Assembly (NCBI GenBank): GCA_023265365.1
Contig: JAHFTY010000011.1
Location: forward strand, 1 to 44,813
Source: Acidobacteriota bacterium
GTDB taxonomy: Bacteria; Acidobacteriota; Terriglobia; 20CM-2-55-15
DNA: 44,813 nucleotides
Direction: 5' to 3'
The notes under the pieces are model-generated. The model had not been told where the DNA came from, did no database searches, and saw only the letters and a program-made list of their open reading frames with translations. This document shows, one piece after another, positions 1 to 8,445 of this stretch; the first letter of the stretch is position 1, and each line of letters starts with the position of its first letter. A program made the translations under genes and the position numbers.

Positions 1-8
1 CTGCCGCA

Positions 9-548
9 ATGAAGATCTATACGAAGACCGGAGATCACGGCGACACGCGGCTGTTCGACGGCACAAAGGTGCGCAAACACGACCATCGTGTTGAAACGTA
101 TGGCGCCGTGGACGAACTGAATTCGTTTGTAGGCGCAGCGGCATCGTTTCTCAGCGATCCTGAGTTGATGTCGATTCTGGCCGATGTTCAGAAGGACCTC
201 TTTTGCGTCGGCGCACAGCTTGCCGACCCGAAGTTCAAGGAACGCGACAGCGCAAAATTCCAGCTTCCACCGGAGCGCACCAGGTCGCTCGAGGACTTGA
301 TCGATCGCTTTGAAACGGAATTGCCGCCGCTGCGTCAGTTCATCCTGGCAGGGGGCGGCCATGCCGGCTCGCTGCTCCATATTGCACGCACGGTTTGCCG
401 CCGGGCCGAACGAGGGGTGGTCGCGCTTTCCGAGGAAGTGGACGTCGGTTCCGGCACTATTGAATATCTCAACCGCCTTTCCGATTTTCTGTTCGTCCTG
501 GCCCGGCTGGTCAATCATCGGGAAGGCAAGCAGGAGGTCCCTTGGTAA
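9..548 (+). CDS. pduO: PduO-type ATP:cob(I)alamin adenosyltransferase
   Basis: The 179-residue product transfers the 5'-deoxyadenosyl group of ATP to cob(I)alamin, making adenosylcobalamin in the cytoplasm. The N-terminal TKTGDHGDT motif (residues 5-13) is the ATP-binding signature of the PduO family. The C-terminal EYLNRLSDFLFVLAR segment is its second conserved block, with the Asn and Arg that close the trimer active site. Length is normal for a single-domain PduO enzyme. The ATG at base 9 fits the family start, but the upstream region lies outside the window. The stop overlaps the TTG start of the next gene by 7 bp, so the two are probably co-transcribed. No other cobalamin gene is nearby, which suggests a corrinoid salvage role (inference). 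Confidence 0.93.
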   Translation: MKIYTKTGDHGDTRLFDGTKVRKHDHRVETYGAVDELNSFVGAAASFLSDPELMSILADVQKDLFCVGAQLADPKFKERDSAKFQLPPERTRSLEDLIDRFETELPPLRQFILAGGGHAGSLLHIARTVCRRAERGVVALSEEVDVGSGTIEYLNRLSDFLFVLARLVNHREGKQEVPW

Positions 549-1081
549 AAACGTTTTCCGCCGTTCTTTTCTTGCTCTTTCTTTCTCGTCCGGCGGTTGC
601 TCAGGATGATTTCCCCAGGCTGGAAATCGGGCTCGGGTATGCCAACCTGGGTCTTCCCGGAACGACGTCGAATTCAACCCAGCATCATTCGGGCTTCGGC
701 ATGCACACCGACTTCAACTTCACCAGGAACCTGGGAATCGATAACTATCTCGGTTATTACGGACTGGGCAACAACGCGTCGCTGTTTTCGAATATCTTTG
801 GCGGCAGACTGATGGTTCGTACCGACAAGATCACCCCTTATGTCGTCGCGGGGCTGGGCGGCTCTCAGGTTTCAATCAATCAGGGCGGGTCCTACTACAG
901 CGGCGGGAACGCGCTCTCCACGAGGCTGGGCGGCGGAATCGACTACAAGATTTCGGACGGGCTCGCATGGCGCGTGGATGCCAGCAAGCTGCAATTCCAT
1001 TCCAGAGATGCCGCCAACAAGAAGATCTGGGTGGGAAACATGAACATCTCGACAGGTATTGTGATCACGCTGATGCAGTAG
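542..1081 (+). CDS. Small secreted outer-membrane beta-barrel-like protein
   Basis: The 179-residue protein starts at TTG, four bases after an AGGAGG Shine-Dalgarno at 532-537. It opens with a signal peptide (residues 1-21, hydrophobic FSAVLFLLFL then AVAQ). The mature part is rich in Gly, Asn and aromatic residues in alternating short strands, with motifs such as GLGYANLG near the start, GRLMVRTDKITPYVVAGLG in the middle and GGGIDYKI late. This resembles OmpA/OmpX-like eight-stranded barrels (the 'outer membrane beta-barrel' families). The natural location would be the outer membrane. No catalytic motif is visible. It overlaps the adenosyltransferase by 7 bp; no functional link between the two is evident. 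Confidence 0.75.
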   Translation: MVKTFSAVLFLLFLSRPAVAQDDFPRLEIGLGYANLGLPGTTSNSTQHHSGFGMHTDFNFTRNLGIDNYLGYYGLGNNASLFSNIFGGRLMVRTDKITPYVVAGLGGSQVSINQGGSYYSGGNALSTRLGGGIDYKISDGLAWRVDASKLQFHSRDAANKKIWVGNMNISTGIVITLMQ

Positions 1082-1141
1082 ATATCGGCGGTGGATCGGC
1101 CGGAGGGCCGTAACGCAGGACCATGCCTGCGCTGCGGCCTC

Positions 1142-1393
1142 CTAGTTCCGGGAGTAAGCGACGAGGTAGACCGTTCGCGCGTCGTCGTAAACGTGAATGT
1201 AGGACCAGCCGTTCGACAGTTCCACATCGTAGAAGCCGTATCGAGAACTGTCCGGAAGGACCGGCACGCCATGGCGCAACGCTTTCGAAAGTTCCGGGAC
1301 GTGAGAAGAAAGTTTGTCATTCAGGGCAACCACGTCGTAGTCGCCGGCTTGCAACCAGATCGTGTCGTTCTTGAGGGCTGCTGTTGCTGCCAT
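1142..1393 (-). CDS. Small conserved-looking protein of unknown function
   Basis: This 83-residue product is not recognised. It begins MAATAALKNDTIWLQ and ends VYLVAYSRN. It has no signal peptide, no membrane segment and no cysteine pair; the composition is that of a small soluble alpha/beta protein. An AAGGAGA Shine-Dalgarno lies about 7 nt before the ATG on the minus strand, which supports a real gene. It is isolated: the neighbours on both sides read on the other strand. A longer overlapping minus-strand frame (943-1320) lacks such a ribosome site and covers the barrel gene, so it was not chosen. Confidence 0.6.
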   Translation of the reverse strand: MAATAALKNDTIWLQAGDYDVVALNDKLSSHVPELSKALRHGVPVLPDSSRYGFYDVELSNGWSYIHVYDDARTVYLVAYSRN

Positions 1394-1574
1394 TTGGGAA
1401 TCTCCTTTTTCAATATCTAATACTGAGAATCGAGCAATTTGTTACTGCGCCGGTTTAGTTTACGAATTCGTCCGGCGGAAAGTTCCATCGTTCGATCAGT
1501 CTCCAGACGCTGTTTATTGACGAAACGGTGGCACGTTCGATAGCGGTATGAGGGAGAATGGTAAAGATTTTACA

Positions 1575-1603
1575 GTTTTAACAGTTTTGCTCGTCCTTAT
1601 AAT
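1575..1603 (+). promoter_or_regulatory. Candidate promoter of the response regulator gene
   Basis: A perfect TATAAT lies at 1598-1603 in an AT-rich stretch of an otherwise GC-rich region. The -35 is unclear: GTTTTA (1575-1580) has 17-nt spacing, while TTAACA (1578-1583) has only 14. ACAGTTTT occurs twice in tandem at 1572-1579 and 1581-1588, perhaps a regulator half-site. Transcription would start near 1610, giving a leader of about 20 nt that carries a GGAGG ribosome site at 1615-1619. Confidence 0.5.
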
Positions 1604-1631
1604 AGGGAACGCATGGAGGCGAGGAAACAAC

Positions 1632-2000
1632 ATGAGGATATTGATCGTCGACGACGAACTGGAGATTCTGAACATCGTTTCGTCATTCCTCACAGACCGG
1701 GGTTATGACTGCGTCACGGCGAACAGCGGTGACGAGGCCCTGGAAATGGTGACCTCGGATTTCGATATTCAACTGGTTCTGCTCGATGTGGTGATGCCGG
1801 GACGCAACGGCATTGAAATTTTGAAGCAACTGATGCGCCTCGTACCCCACCCCCACGTCATCATGATGACCGCGCGCGCCGACGAGAAGATATTCGAAGC
1901 GGTCCGTTTTGGCGCGGTGGACTATCTGCTGAAACCGATCGACTTCGAAGCGCTGGACGCCACCCTGGCGGCCTCCCTCAAGCGACCCGGCAGCGCATGA
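1632..2000 (+). CDS. Single-domain response regulator (CheY-like receiver)
   Basis: The 122-residue product is a stand-alone receiver domain. It has the acidic pocket D7-D8, phosphoacceptor D52 (LLDVVMPG), conserved T80 (MMTARAD) and K101 (LLKPID). There is no output domain, so it would act through protein-protein contact in phosphorelay signalling. I chose ATG 1632 because MRILIVDDE is the canonical receiver start and GGAGG lies upstream. A start at 1548 would add 28 unrelated residues and would lie upstream of the TATAAT box at 1598. No histidine kinase is adjacent. It overlaps the next gene by 4 bp (ATGA). Confidence 0.9.
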   Translation: MRILIVDDELEILNIVSSFLTDRGYDCVTANSGDEALEMVTSDFDIQLVLLDVVMPGRNGIEILKQLMRLVPHPHVIMMTARADEKIFEAVRFGAVDYLLKPIDFEALDATLAASLKRPGSA

Positions 2001-2440
2001 TCTGGCTGCTGATCGTTGTCGCGCTGATTATCGGAATGTTGTTGCCCGTGCAGGGCGGAATCAACGCGCAACTGCGTTTGTGGGTTCCGCATCCCGTCGT
2101 TGCCGCACTGATTTCCTTCCTTGTGGGCACACTGATGCTTTTGATCGCATCGTACTTTCTTCGAAACAACTTTGCCGGAAGCGCTCGCTTGGCCGCGGCG
2201 CCGTGGTGGGTTTGGTTCGGTGGCGTGCTTGGGGCGAATTACGTGCTGATGGCCATCATCCTCGCACCGCGCCTCGGCGCCGCCACGTTGATCGGACTGA
2301 CGGTCACCGGCCAGATGATTTCGTCCGTCATCCTCGACCATTACGGATTGATAGGGTTTCCAATTCACCCGGTGAGCCTCGGCCGCATCATCGGGGCATC
2401 CCTCCTGCTGATTGGAGTCATCCTCATCCAGCGGTTTTAA
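1997..2440 (+). CDS. DMT-superfamily membrane protein, DUF606/YdcZ family
   Basis: The 147-residue integral membrane protein has about five hydrophobic segments (near residues 1-18, 32-53, 70-90, 95-113 and 126-145). The opening MIWLLIVVALIIGMLLPVQ followed by GGINAQL, then HPVVAALISFLVGTL, is typical of YdcZ/DUF606 proteins. These are half-length relatives of drug/metabolite transporters that work as dimers. The substrate is unknown. The start overlaps the response regulator stop (ATGA), so they share an mRNA. The final hydrophobic segment GRIIGASLLLIGVILIQRF ends the protein as usual for the family. Confidence 0.85.
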   Translation: MIWLLIVVALIIGMLLPVQGGINAQLRLWVPHPVVAALISFLVGTLMLLIASYFLRNNFAGSARLAAAPWWVWFGGVLGANYVLMAIILAPRLGAATLIGLTVTGQMISSVILDHYGLIGFPIHPVSLGRIIGASLLLIGVILIQRF

Positions 2441-2469
2441 AACGCGTCGTTGCAAAGGCGGGCGCGATC

Positions 2470-2718
2470 TACTGCTGTCCCATAAGGCGAAATCGAGTAA
2501 AAGCGTTTTTCCCTCCCTTGACGAGGCACTGATGTCTCAATAAGTCGACATCGAGTAAAAGTGTTTTCCCCTCCTCAACGAGGAGGGGTGGCGCGAAGCG
2601 CCGGGGTGGTGCTTTCACGAAATTGGTTTTGTTGAACGAACCGCCCCGCCGCTTCGCGGCACTCCGCCTTGGCCGAGGCGGGCAAAAGTCTTTGTCCTGC
2701 GAACTGCACTGCTTCATA
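2470..2718 (+). repeat. Intergenic palindromic repeat element, copy A
   Basis: This gene-free stretch (2441-2835) holds the first of three copies of a dispersed repeat; the others are near 23.9-24.1 kb and 33.6-33.9 kb, all in the same orientation. Landmarks are the hairpin GGCGCGAAGCGCC (2590-2602), the conserved TTTTGTTGAACGAACCGCC (2627-2645), the hairpin GCCGCTTCGCGGC (2648-2660) and a degraded CCGCCTTGG palindrome (2663 on). A leading unit of about 58 bp (ATCGAGTAAAAG..TTTTTCCCTCC) occurs twice in tandem here (about 2471-2527 and 2529-2585). No transposase is encoded. It resembles REP/MITE-type elements. Reading frames across it are by-products. Confidence 0.85.
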
Positions 2719-2821
2719 TAGAAACCGCGCCTTCCGGCAGGTCACATCGCTGGAATCCAAGAACAATCAATGTTTTCAGGGGTTGTTTCCGGAAGTTTCC
2801 ATTCGTTGGAACGGCGCCGCG

Positions 2822-2827
2822 TATAAT
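2822..2827 (+). promoter_or_regulatory. -10 box of a leaderless-type promoter
   Basis: TATAAT sits 8 nt before the GTG at 2836, so transcription would begin at or within about two bases of the start codon. No Shine-Dalgarno lies in the gap. No convincing -35 is visible (TTTCCA at 2796-2801 has a 20-nt spacer). Confidence 0.5.
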
Positions 2828-2835
2828 ACTGCGCC

Positions 2836-3582
2836 GTGTTGAATACCCCAATCGTCGGCTTCCTTCTCATCGCTTTGATCGCCCCATCGGCGGTGAAGTC
2901 GGCATTTGTGGCGCGGAAAGCGGCGGAACCCCGCGACTTCAGCAGGCGCATCGGCGTTCAGCGAAGCCGGCCGGTTGCCTTGAACAGGGCCTTGTTTGAT
3001 CAAACGGCGGCGGATGATTTCAATCGGCGCCGGAAGAAGAATGCCGGGACGCGCCACACCGTGCGCATGAATTTCTTCAATGACCGCCGGATCGACGTTC
3101 AATGGGAGAACGTGGAGGCGGTCGAGAGCCCTGCCGGTCTGGCATGGACAGGAATCGTTCCAGGAAGCCGTTTCGGACACGCCACGCTGATCATAGCGGC
3201 GGATACGGTGACCATCAGCGTGACGAAGGGTGACGGCTGGATGTATCAGGTCGAGACCGCCCCGGATGGCGGACTGTGGGCGGTCGAAGTGAATCAACGC
3301 AAATTCCCCCCGGAACCAAGGAGTGGCTTCAGTGAAGAGCAGAATGCTGATGTTCGGGATCGTCCTTATCCTGGCGACTGCGCTGAGCCAGTTCGCATCC
3401 CAGAAGAGTTCAACCGCCGCGCCAACCGCAGCATTCCTCCAGCGCTTGAATGCGGACGAGTCGATTCCTGCGGCATATCAAAGCCGCGTGGGCGTGCGGC
3501 GTACGGCTTCGGTGCGTATCGAGCGCTCCTACTTCGACCAGGGTCCGGATACCTCCATTTCCTCCAGCCGCCTCTCATCTGA
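2836..3582 (+). pseudogene. Truncated paralogue of the metalloprotease N-terminal domain
   Basis: The frame opens with a signal peptide (MLNTPIVGFLLIALIAPSA). Residues about 38-160 match the N-terminal domain of the following protease: RIGVQRS against RVGVRRT, LFDQ against YFDQ, VQWENVE against VVWNSVN, MYQVETAPDGG against LYTVEPEGG, and VEVNQRKFPPE against VEVDTRAFPDE. After about residue 160 the frame runs out of phase across the start of that protease (from 3332) to a stop at 3582, so the last ~85 residues are not genuine. The likely history is a tandem duplicate that lost everything after the N-terminal domain. It could still be secreted as a free prodomain-like protein. Start GTG 2836 is supported by the TATAAT at 2822. 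Confidence 0.6.
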
Positions 3583-6500
3583 AACGCCGGCCGTATCGCT
3601 GCAGTTGTTTGGCGATGTCGCGGTTTCAGTCGTTTGGAATTCCGTCAACCGGACTGGCGATGGGGGAGCCTGGGTGTGGTCGGGCGGGATCGCGGACGAC
3701 GAATACGGAAACGCGATCTTCGTGGCAGGAAAGTCCGGAGTGTTCGGCCAGATTCGACGTTCCAATGGAATGCTGTATACCGTGGAGCCCGAGGGCGGAG
3801 CGGCATACCGAGTCGTCGAAGTGGACACTCGGGCCTTTCCGGACGAACTTCCGCCGGTGGATTCCGCCTCATTTTTTTCGGCAGAAGACGACGCGGGAAC
3901 CCGTCTTGCCGCTTCAGGCAACATCGCTGTGGATGATGGGTCCACGATCGACGTCCTGGTGTTGTACACGCCTGCCGCGCGTGCGGCCATCGGCACGACG
4001 TCGGCGGTGCAGCAGCGCATTCAACTCGCCGTCGCCGAAACGAATACCGGCTACGGCAACAGCCAGGTCACCACGCGTGTTCGTCTGGTTCATGCTCAGG
4101 AAGTCGCGTACACCGAGTCCAGTTTCTCGGCGGATCTTGCGCGGCTGAGAACGGCAAGCGACGGCTTTCTCGACGAGACACAGCGGTTGCGCGATCAGTA
4201 TGGCGCCGATCTGGTCAGTCTCTGGATCGACAACAGCTCGTCATGCGGCCTCGGATACATGATGCCTTCGACTTCCGGCGATGCGCAGACCGGTTTCAGC
4301 GTCGTTCACTACGATTGCGCCACGGGCTATTACAGCTTCGCCCATGAAATGGGTCACAACATGGGCCAGGCACACGCGCGCGACGATCTGGATAATGGAC
4401 GGATCGTCACGGGGCTCTATCCGTACTCCTACGGTTACAAGCTGAAAAGCGTGTTGCGAACGATCATGGCGTACAACACGGGCTGTGATTGTCTCCGCAT
4501 CAATTACTGGTCGAACCCCAATGTGATGTACCAGAACCGCTACGTGACGGGAATCAGCTCCAGCAGCACGAATGCCGCATCGGATTACCTCACCATCAAC
4601 AATGTCCGGAGAGTGATTGCGAACTACCGCCAGGCCACGTCGACCTCGGGCGGCACGGACACGACGCCGCCCGCACTCGGGATCACCAGCCATCGAGACG
4701 GCGAAACCGTGCAGACTTCGTCGATTCAGCTTTCTGGAACAGCGACCGACTCCGGATTCGGAAACAACGGCATTGCATCGGTAACCGTGAACGGCAGCCG
4801 TGCCGGCGGCGATCAGGCGACGGGCGCAAACACGGCGAACTGGTCCGCAAATGTCACGCTGACGGCGGGAACCAATACCATTGCCGTTGTCGCCACCGAC
4901 TCCGCCGGCAACTCGACGCGCGCGACCTTGCGGATCACTTATTCCGGTGGGGTAGCGGCGCTTCCTCGTCTGGTGGCTTCGAATTTCACCGCTCCGGCTA
5001 CCGGTGTTTCGGGCGGCACGGTGGCCGTCTCCGGCAGCGTGTTGAATCAGTCCACCGTTGCAGCCGGAGCGTTCCGCGTGGCGTTTTATTTTTCAACCGA
5101 TCAGATCTATGGCGCCGGAGACGTGAACAGCGGCAGCTACTGCGACTTTCCTGCCGGGCTTGCGGCCAATGCCGGATCGCAGTGTGCGCGGGATATTGCC
5201 ATTCCGGCATCGTTGAGTCCGGGTAACTGGTATGTCGCCATGGTCGTCGACGATCAGGGCAGGATCGCGCAGTCGGACCGGTCCGGAAATGTATCGTTTT
5301 CACGTAATGGCGCTATGAATATCCAGCGTCCGGTTTCCGTGGATACGACGCCGCCGCAGCTGGTGATCACGAGTCATGTGGACGGCCAGCAGGTGTCGAA
5401 TGCGTCCATCGCGCTGTCCGGCACGGCGACCGACAACACTCGTGGAAACAGCGGCATCGCTTCGGTGACGGTCAATGGAGTTCGCGCCTCCAACGACACG
5501 GTCGGGGGCGCCGGCACCGCCTTCTGGACGATGGCGCTGACGCTGACAGGCGGCGCCAATACGCTGACCGTTGTGGCGGTTGACGGCAACCGCAATGAAA
5601 CGCGCGCCACGCTGCGCATCACGGTGCTGATCGGGTCGGCCACATTGCCAAGACTCGTGGTGAGCCGTTTTACAGCTCCGACATCCGCCACGGCCGGCGG
5701 CCGGATCGGAATCGATGCGCAGTATCAAAACCAGGGGACAGCGGCGGCTCCACCGTTCCGCGTTGGGTTCTATTTCTCGCGCGATGCCGTTTTCGACACC
5801 AATGACGCGCGCTCGGAATGGTCGTGCGCCGAGGACCAGGGTCTTGCCGTGGGCGGGACTGAATCCTGCCAGGGCGAAATGAGTGTTCCCGCCACGCTGG
5901 CTGCCGGCATCTGGAATCTCGCCGTGGTGGTCGACGATCGCAACGAGGTACGCCAGTCCGACCGCTCGGGCAACGTGCGATTTGCCGAAACCGGCGTTCT
6001 TTCCGTCGGCGGTGCAACCGTCATCGATGGCCAGGGTCCGCTCCTGTTTGTGGACAGCCACCGGGACGGCCAGGAAGTGACCTCGCCATCCTTGACCCTC
6101 TTTGGGCGCGCGACCGATGCGGGCCGCGGAGAAAGCGGAATCGTTTCCGTGAGTGTCAACGGCAGCCGCGCCAGCAACGACACGATTGCAGGCGGCGGCA
6201 CCGCAAACTGGGTGATGTCGCGAACACTGAGCGAAGGAGACAACACGCTGGCGATCGTAGCGTCCGATGGCCGCAGTAATTCCACAACGCTGACCATCCG
6301 TATCGTCTACCGCCCGCCACGCTCGGTGGACGGGACCCCGCCGTTCGTTGCGGTGACGTCGCCGTCCAACGGACAGGTGGTGACATCCAGGTACCTTCTG
6401 GTTTCGGGCACGGCCACCGATGCCGGCGCCGGAAACAACGGCATCGCTTCGGTTCAGGTGAATGGATCGCGAGCCGCATCCGATACGGCATCAGGCTCCG

Positions 6501-8011
6501 CAACGGTCGAATGGAACAAGACGATTGTGCTGGTGCCCGGCAGCAACGCCGTGACGATTGTCGCGCGCGATAACGCCCAGAACGCGGCGGCGGTGACCCT
6601 GATGGTGAACTACGTGCGCGAATCGAGTCAGGCCGACGGTTCGGTGTTGAACTTCCCGCACGTCGTTTATCCGTCAGAACTCACAGGAACAGGATTCGCC
6701 ATTCTCAATCCGACTTCGTCGGCGTCCACCGCTACTTTCACGTTGTACGGCACGGCGGGTGATGTCCTTGGCGTCTCGAAGGGGACGATTCCCGCCCGCG
6801 GGCAATTGTCCAAGCTGGCTTCGGAGATGTTTCCCAACCCCGCGAGGGAAGGCTGGATTCAGGTCACGAGCCCCACGGTGGGATTGCGCGGTCTCTGGAT
6901 CGGAGGAGACTTCAGCACGTTCGCCGACGGCTCGGACGATTCGGACGCGGACACGGAACTCCTGATTCCGCTGGTTACCGTCGATGAAGGCATCTACGTG
7001 TCGAATCCGGGCGACGTGGCCACGGCAATGACCCTGCATCTGACCGCATACGACGGACTGGAACTCGGCAGCCTGCACGTGGACCTGCCCGCTCACGGAG
7101 CGTTCATCACGCAAATCTCGCGCGCATTTTCCAGCGTGCCTCTGGCCAACGCCGCGTATGTGCGGATTTCCGCGGAATCGCCTATTGCCTCCTCAACCCT
7201 GATCTACAGCTACAAGACGGGTCCGTCATGGGCCGTGCTGAATGCGTTCAGCGCGAACGAAACGAGCAATGAATTCAGCCTTCCTCACGTCGTCAACGGA
7301 CTCAGTTCCGATACCACATGGGGAACGCAGGTCGGCATCATCAACCTCGCTCCGGTGGCTCAGACGGTGACCCTGACGTTCACCAACCTGCGACAGACGA
7401 CGAACTCCGTCCAGCGCACCATCCGGCCTTTCGGCGCGCTGAACGAGTCGATGCAGCAGCTCTTTTTCCCGAATCAGTCCGGATTTCAATCGTACGAAGA
7501 AGGCTGGATTCGGATCACCGCGGCGGGACCGATTGTCGCCTACGATACGTTTGCCAGCATCAACAAGGGGAGCGTCTCCGCCGTCGCGGCCATGGCGCGG
7601 CCGGTAACCGAGATCATGTTCGGACACATCGCGGATCGCGACCCGTGGTGGACCGGCATCGCTCTGCTCAATGCAACCGAAAGCGCCGCCGACATCGAGG
7701 TCTTTGCTTTTGACTCCGCTGGACGGCTGATCGGCGGACCTTCCACCAGTCCCGAGGCGCGGTTCCGCCTGCCCGCCCGTACGAAAATGGCAAAGCTGAT
7801 CGACGAGTTCCTGCCGGCAGTCGGCCGCCGGTCCGAGGACGGCGGCTTCATCTATGTCCGCTCCACGAACGGCGTGCCGCTCGTCGGGCTCGAACTGTTC
7901 TTCTCGAGGAGCCTCTCCATTCTCGCTAACGTCCCGGCGGTCTCGGTGGATCCCGGCGCCGGATTCACACCGCCCTCGGACGTCGCACCGGTCAAACGAA
8001 GTCCGCAATAG
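3332..8011 (+). CDS. Giant secreted metzincin metalloprotease with Ig-like and CARDB domains
   Basis: The 1559-residue exported protein has a signal peptide (1-~24) and an N-terminal domain (~40-190), probably inhibitory or for folding. The protease domain carries HEMGHNMGQAH at 338-348, an exact metzincin HExxHxxGxxH, followed by a Met-turn (IMAYN), as in reprolysin/M12B-like enzymes. Then come Ig-like repeats starting near 443, 671, 899 and 1000 (DTTPP or DGxxP openings, GTATD, GIASVTVNGSRA, NTIAVVATD). CARDB-like domains (LPRLVxSxFTAP) start near 544 and 772. A ~450-residue C-terminal beta-rich region (1108-1559) contains four repeats of the type AILNPT/SNPG/INLAP/LLNATES. GTG 3332 is preferred: AAGGAG at 3318-3323 is spaced 8 nt. 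GTG 3323 overlaps that site. Role is extracellular proteolysis; the substrate is unknown. Confidence 0.88.
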   Translation: MKSRMLMFGIVLILATALSQFASQKSSTAAPTAAFLQRLNADESIPAAYQSRVGVRRTASVRIERSYFDQGPDTSISSSRLSSETPAVSLQLFGDVAVSVVWNSVNRTGDGGAWVWSGGIADDEYGNAIFVAGKSGVFGQIRRSNGMLYTVEPEGGAAYRVVEVDTRAFPDELPPVDSASFFSAEDDAGTRLAASGNIAVDDGSTIDVLVLYTPAARAAIGTTSAVQQRIQLAVAETNTGYGNSQVTTRVRLVHAQEVAYTESSFSADLARLRTASDGFLDETQRLRDQYGADLVSLWIDNSSSCGLGYMMPSTSGDAQTGFSVVHYDCATGYYSFAHEMGHNMGQAHARDDLDNGRIVTGLYPYSYGYKLKSVLRTIMAYNTGCDCLRINYWSNPNVMYQNRYVTGISSSSTNAASDYLTINNVRRVIANYRQATSTSGGTDTTPPALGITSHRDGETVQTSSIQLSGTATDSGFGNNGIASVTVNGSRAGGDQATGANTANWSANVTLTAGTNTIAVVATDSAGNSTRATLRITYSGGVAALPRLVASNFTAPATGVSGGTVAVSGSVLNQSTVAAGAFRVAFYFSTDQIYGAGDVNSGSYCDFPAGLAANAGSQCARDIAIPASLSPGNWYVAMVVDDQGRIAQSDRSGNVSFSRNGAMNIQRPVSVDTTPPQLVITSHVDGQQVSNASIALSGTATDNTRGNSGIASVTVNGVRASNDTVGGAGTAFWTMALTLTGGANTLTVVAVDGNRNETRATLRITVLIGSATLPRLVVSRFTAPTSATAGGRIGIDAQYQNQGTAAAPPFRVGFYFSRDAVFDTNDARSEWSCAEDQGLAVGGTESCQGEMSVPATLAAGIWNLAVVVDDRNEVRQSDRSGNVRFAETGVLSVGGATVIDGQGPLLFVDSHRDGQEVTSPSLTLFGRATDAGRGESGIVSVSVNGSRASNDTIAGGGTANWVMSRTLSEGDNTLAIVASDGRSNSTTLTIRIVYRPPRSVDGTPPFVAVTSPSNGQVVTSRYLLVSGTATDAGAGNNGIASVQVNGSRAASDTASGSATVEWNKTIVLVPGSNAVTIVARDNAQNAAAVTLMVNYVRESSQADGSVLNFPHVVYPSELTGTGFAILNPTSSASTATFTLYGTAGDVLGVSKGTIPARGQLSKLASEMFPNPAREGWIQVTSPTVGLRGLWIGGDFSTFADGSDDSDADTELLIPLVTVDEGIYVSNPGDVATAMTLHLTAYDGLELGSLHVDLPAHGAFITQISRAFSSVPLANAAYVRISAESPIASSTLIYSYKTGPSWAVLNAFSANETSNEFSLPHVVNGLSSDTTWGTQVGIINLAPVAQTVTLTFTNLRQTTNSVQRTIRPFGALNESMQQLFFPNQSGFQSYEEGWIRITAAGPIVAYDTFASINKGSVSAVAAMARPVTEIMFGHIADRDPWWTGIALLNATESAADIEVFAFDSAGRLIGGPSTSPEARFRLPARTKMAKLIDEFLPAVGRRSEDGGFIYVRSTNGVPLVGLELFFSRSLSILANVPAVSVDPGAGFTPPSDVAPVKRSPQ

Positions 8012-8293
8012 GGGCCATGACTTTCAGACTGGACCTGTTCAGGTGGGCTTCGACGGTATGGTGCAAACGGCGATCTGAACCTGACAGGCATCGAACTGTT
8101 CTAGATTCTGTTGCAGCACCGAAGAGATGTTCGGGCCGATAGTGGCCGGTCAGAGCGGCGGCGATTTCAGTTTTGGAGGCGCGGCAGCGGTAATCGCGGT
8201 GCTCGGTGAGTTTTGAGAGCCACCGCCGAAAAAGGCTGCTTCCTGAAAGTGATCGTGCGGTGCCGGGCGGTGTTTGCGTAAACTACAACGGCG
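8012..8293 (+). other. Gene-free stretch with possible protease remnant
   Basis: I see no convincing gene here. One short frame at 8060-8104 reads GANGDLNLTGIELF and stops; it resembles the protease C terminus (TNGVPLVGLELF). It may be debris of another decayed paralogue. A TAAACT at 8279-8284, ten bases before tRNA-Val, is a plausible -10 box for the tRNA. No terminator hairpin was found after the protease. Confidence 0.35.
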
Positions 8294-8366
8294 GGGCAGT
8301 TAGCTCAATTGGAAGAGCATTCGGTTTACACCCGAAAGGTCATAGGTTCGAGCCCTATACTGCCCA
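8294..8366 (+). tRNA. tRNA-Val (anticodon TAC)
   Basis: The 73-nt cloverleaf is complete. The acceptor stem GGGCAGT pairs with ACTGCCC and the discriminator is A. The D arm is GCTC/GAGC. The anticodon stem TTCGG/CCGAA encloses loop TTTACAC, with anticodon TAC at 8327-8329. The T arm ATAGG-TTCGAGC-CCTAT is perfect. The CCA end is not encoded. It decodes GTA and, by wobble, GTG valine codons. Confidence 0.97.
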
Positions 8367-8445
8367 TTCCTCGCGCGGTTCTTCTAATCCTTATAAGACT
8401 TCTCCAGAAATCCCTGACTTTGATCGTGAAGAGGATGGCTCGCTC

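Noticed and set aside
8206-8445. N-terminal extension of the PAS frame through tRNA-Val
   Set aside because: The frame crosses the complete tRNA cloverleaf, so translation from 8206 is implausible.
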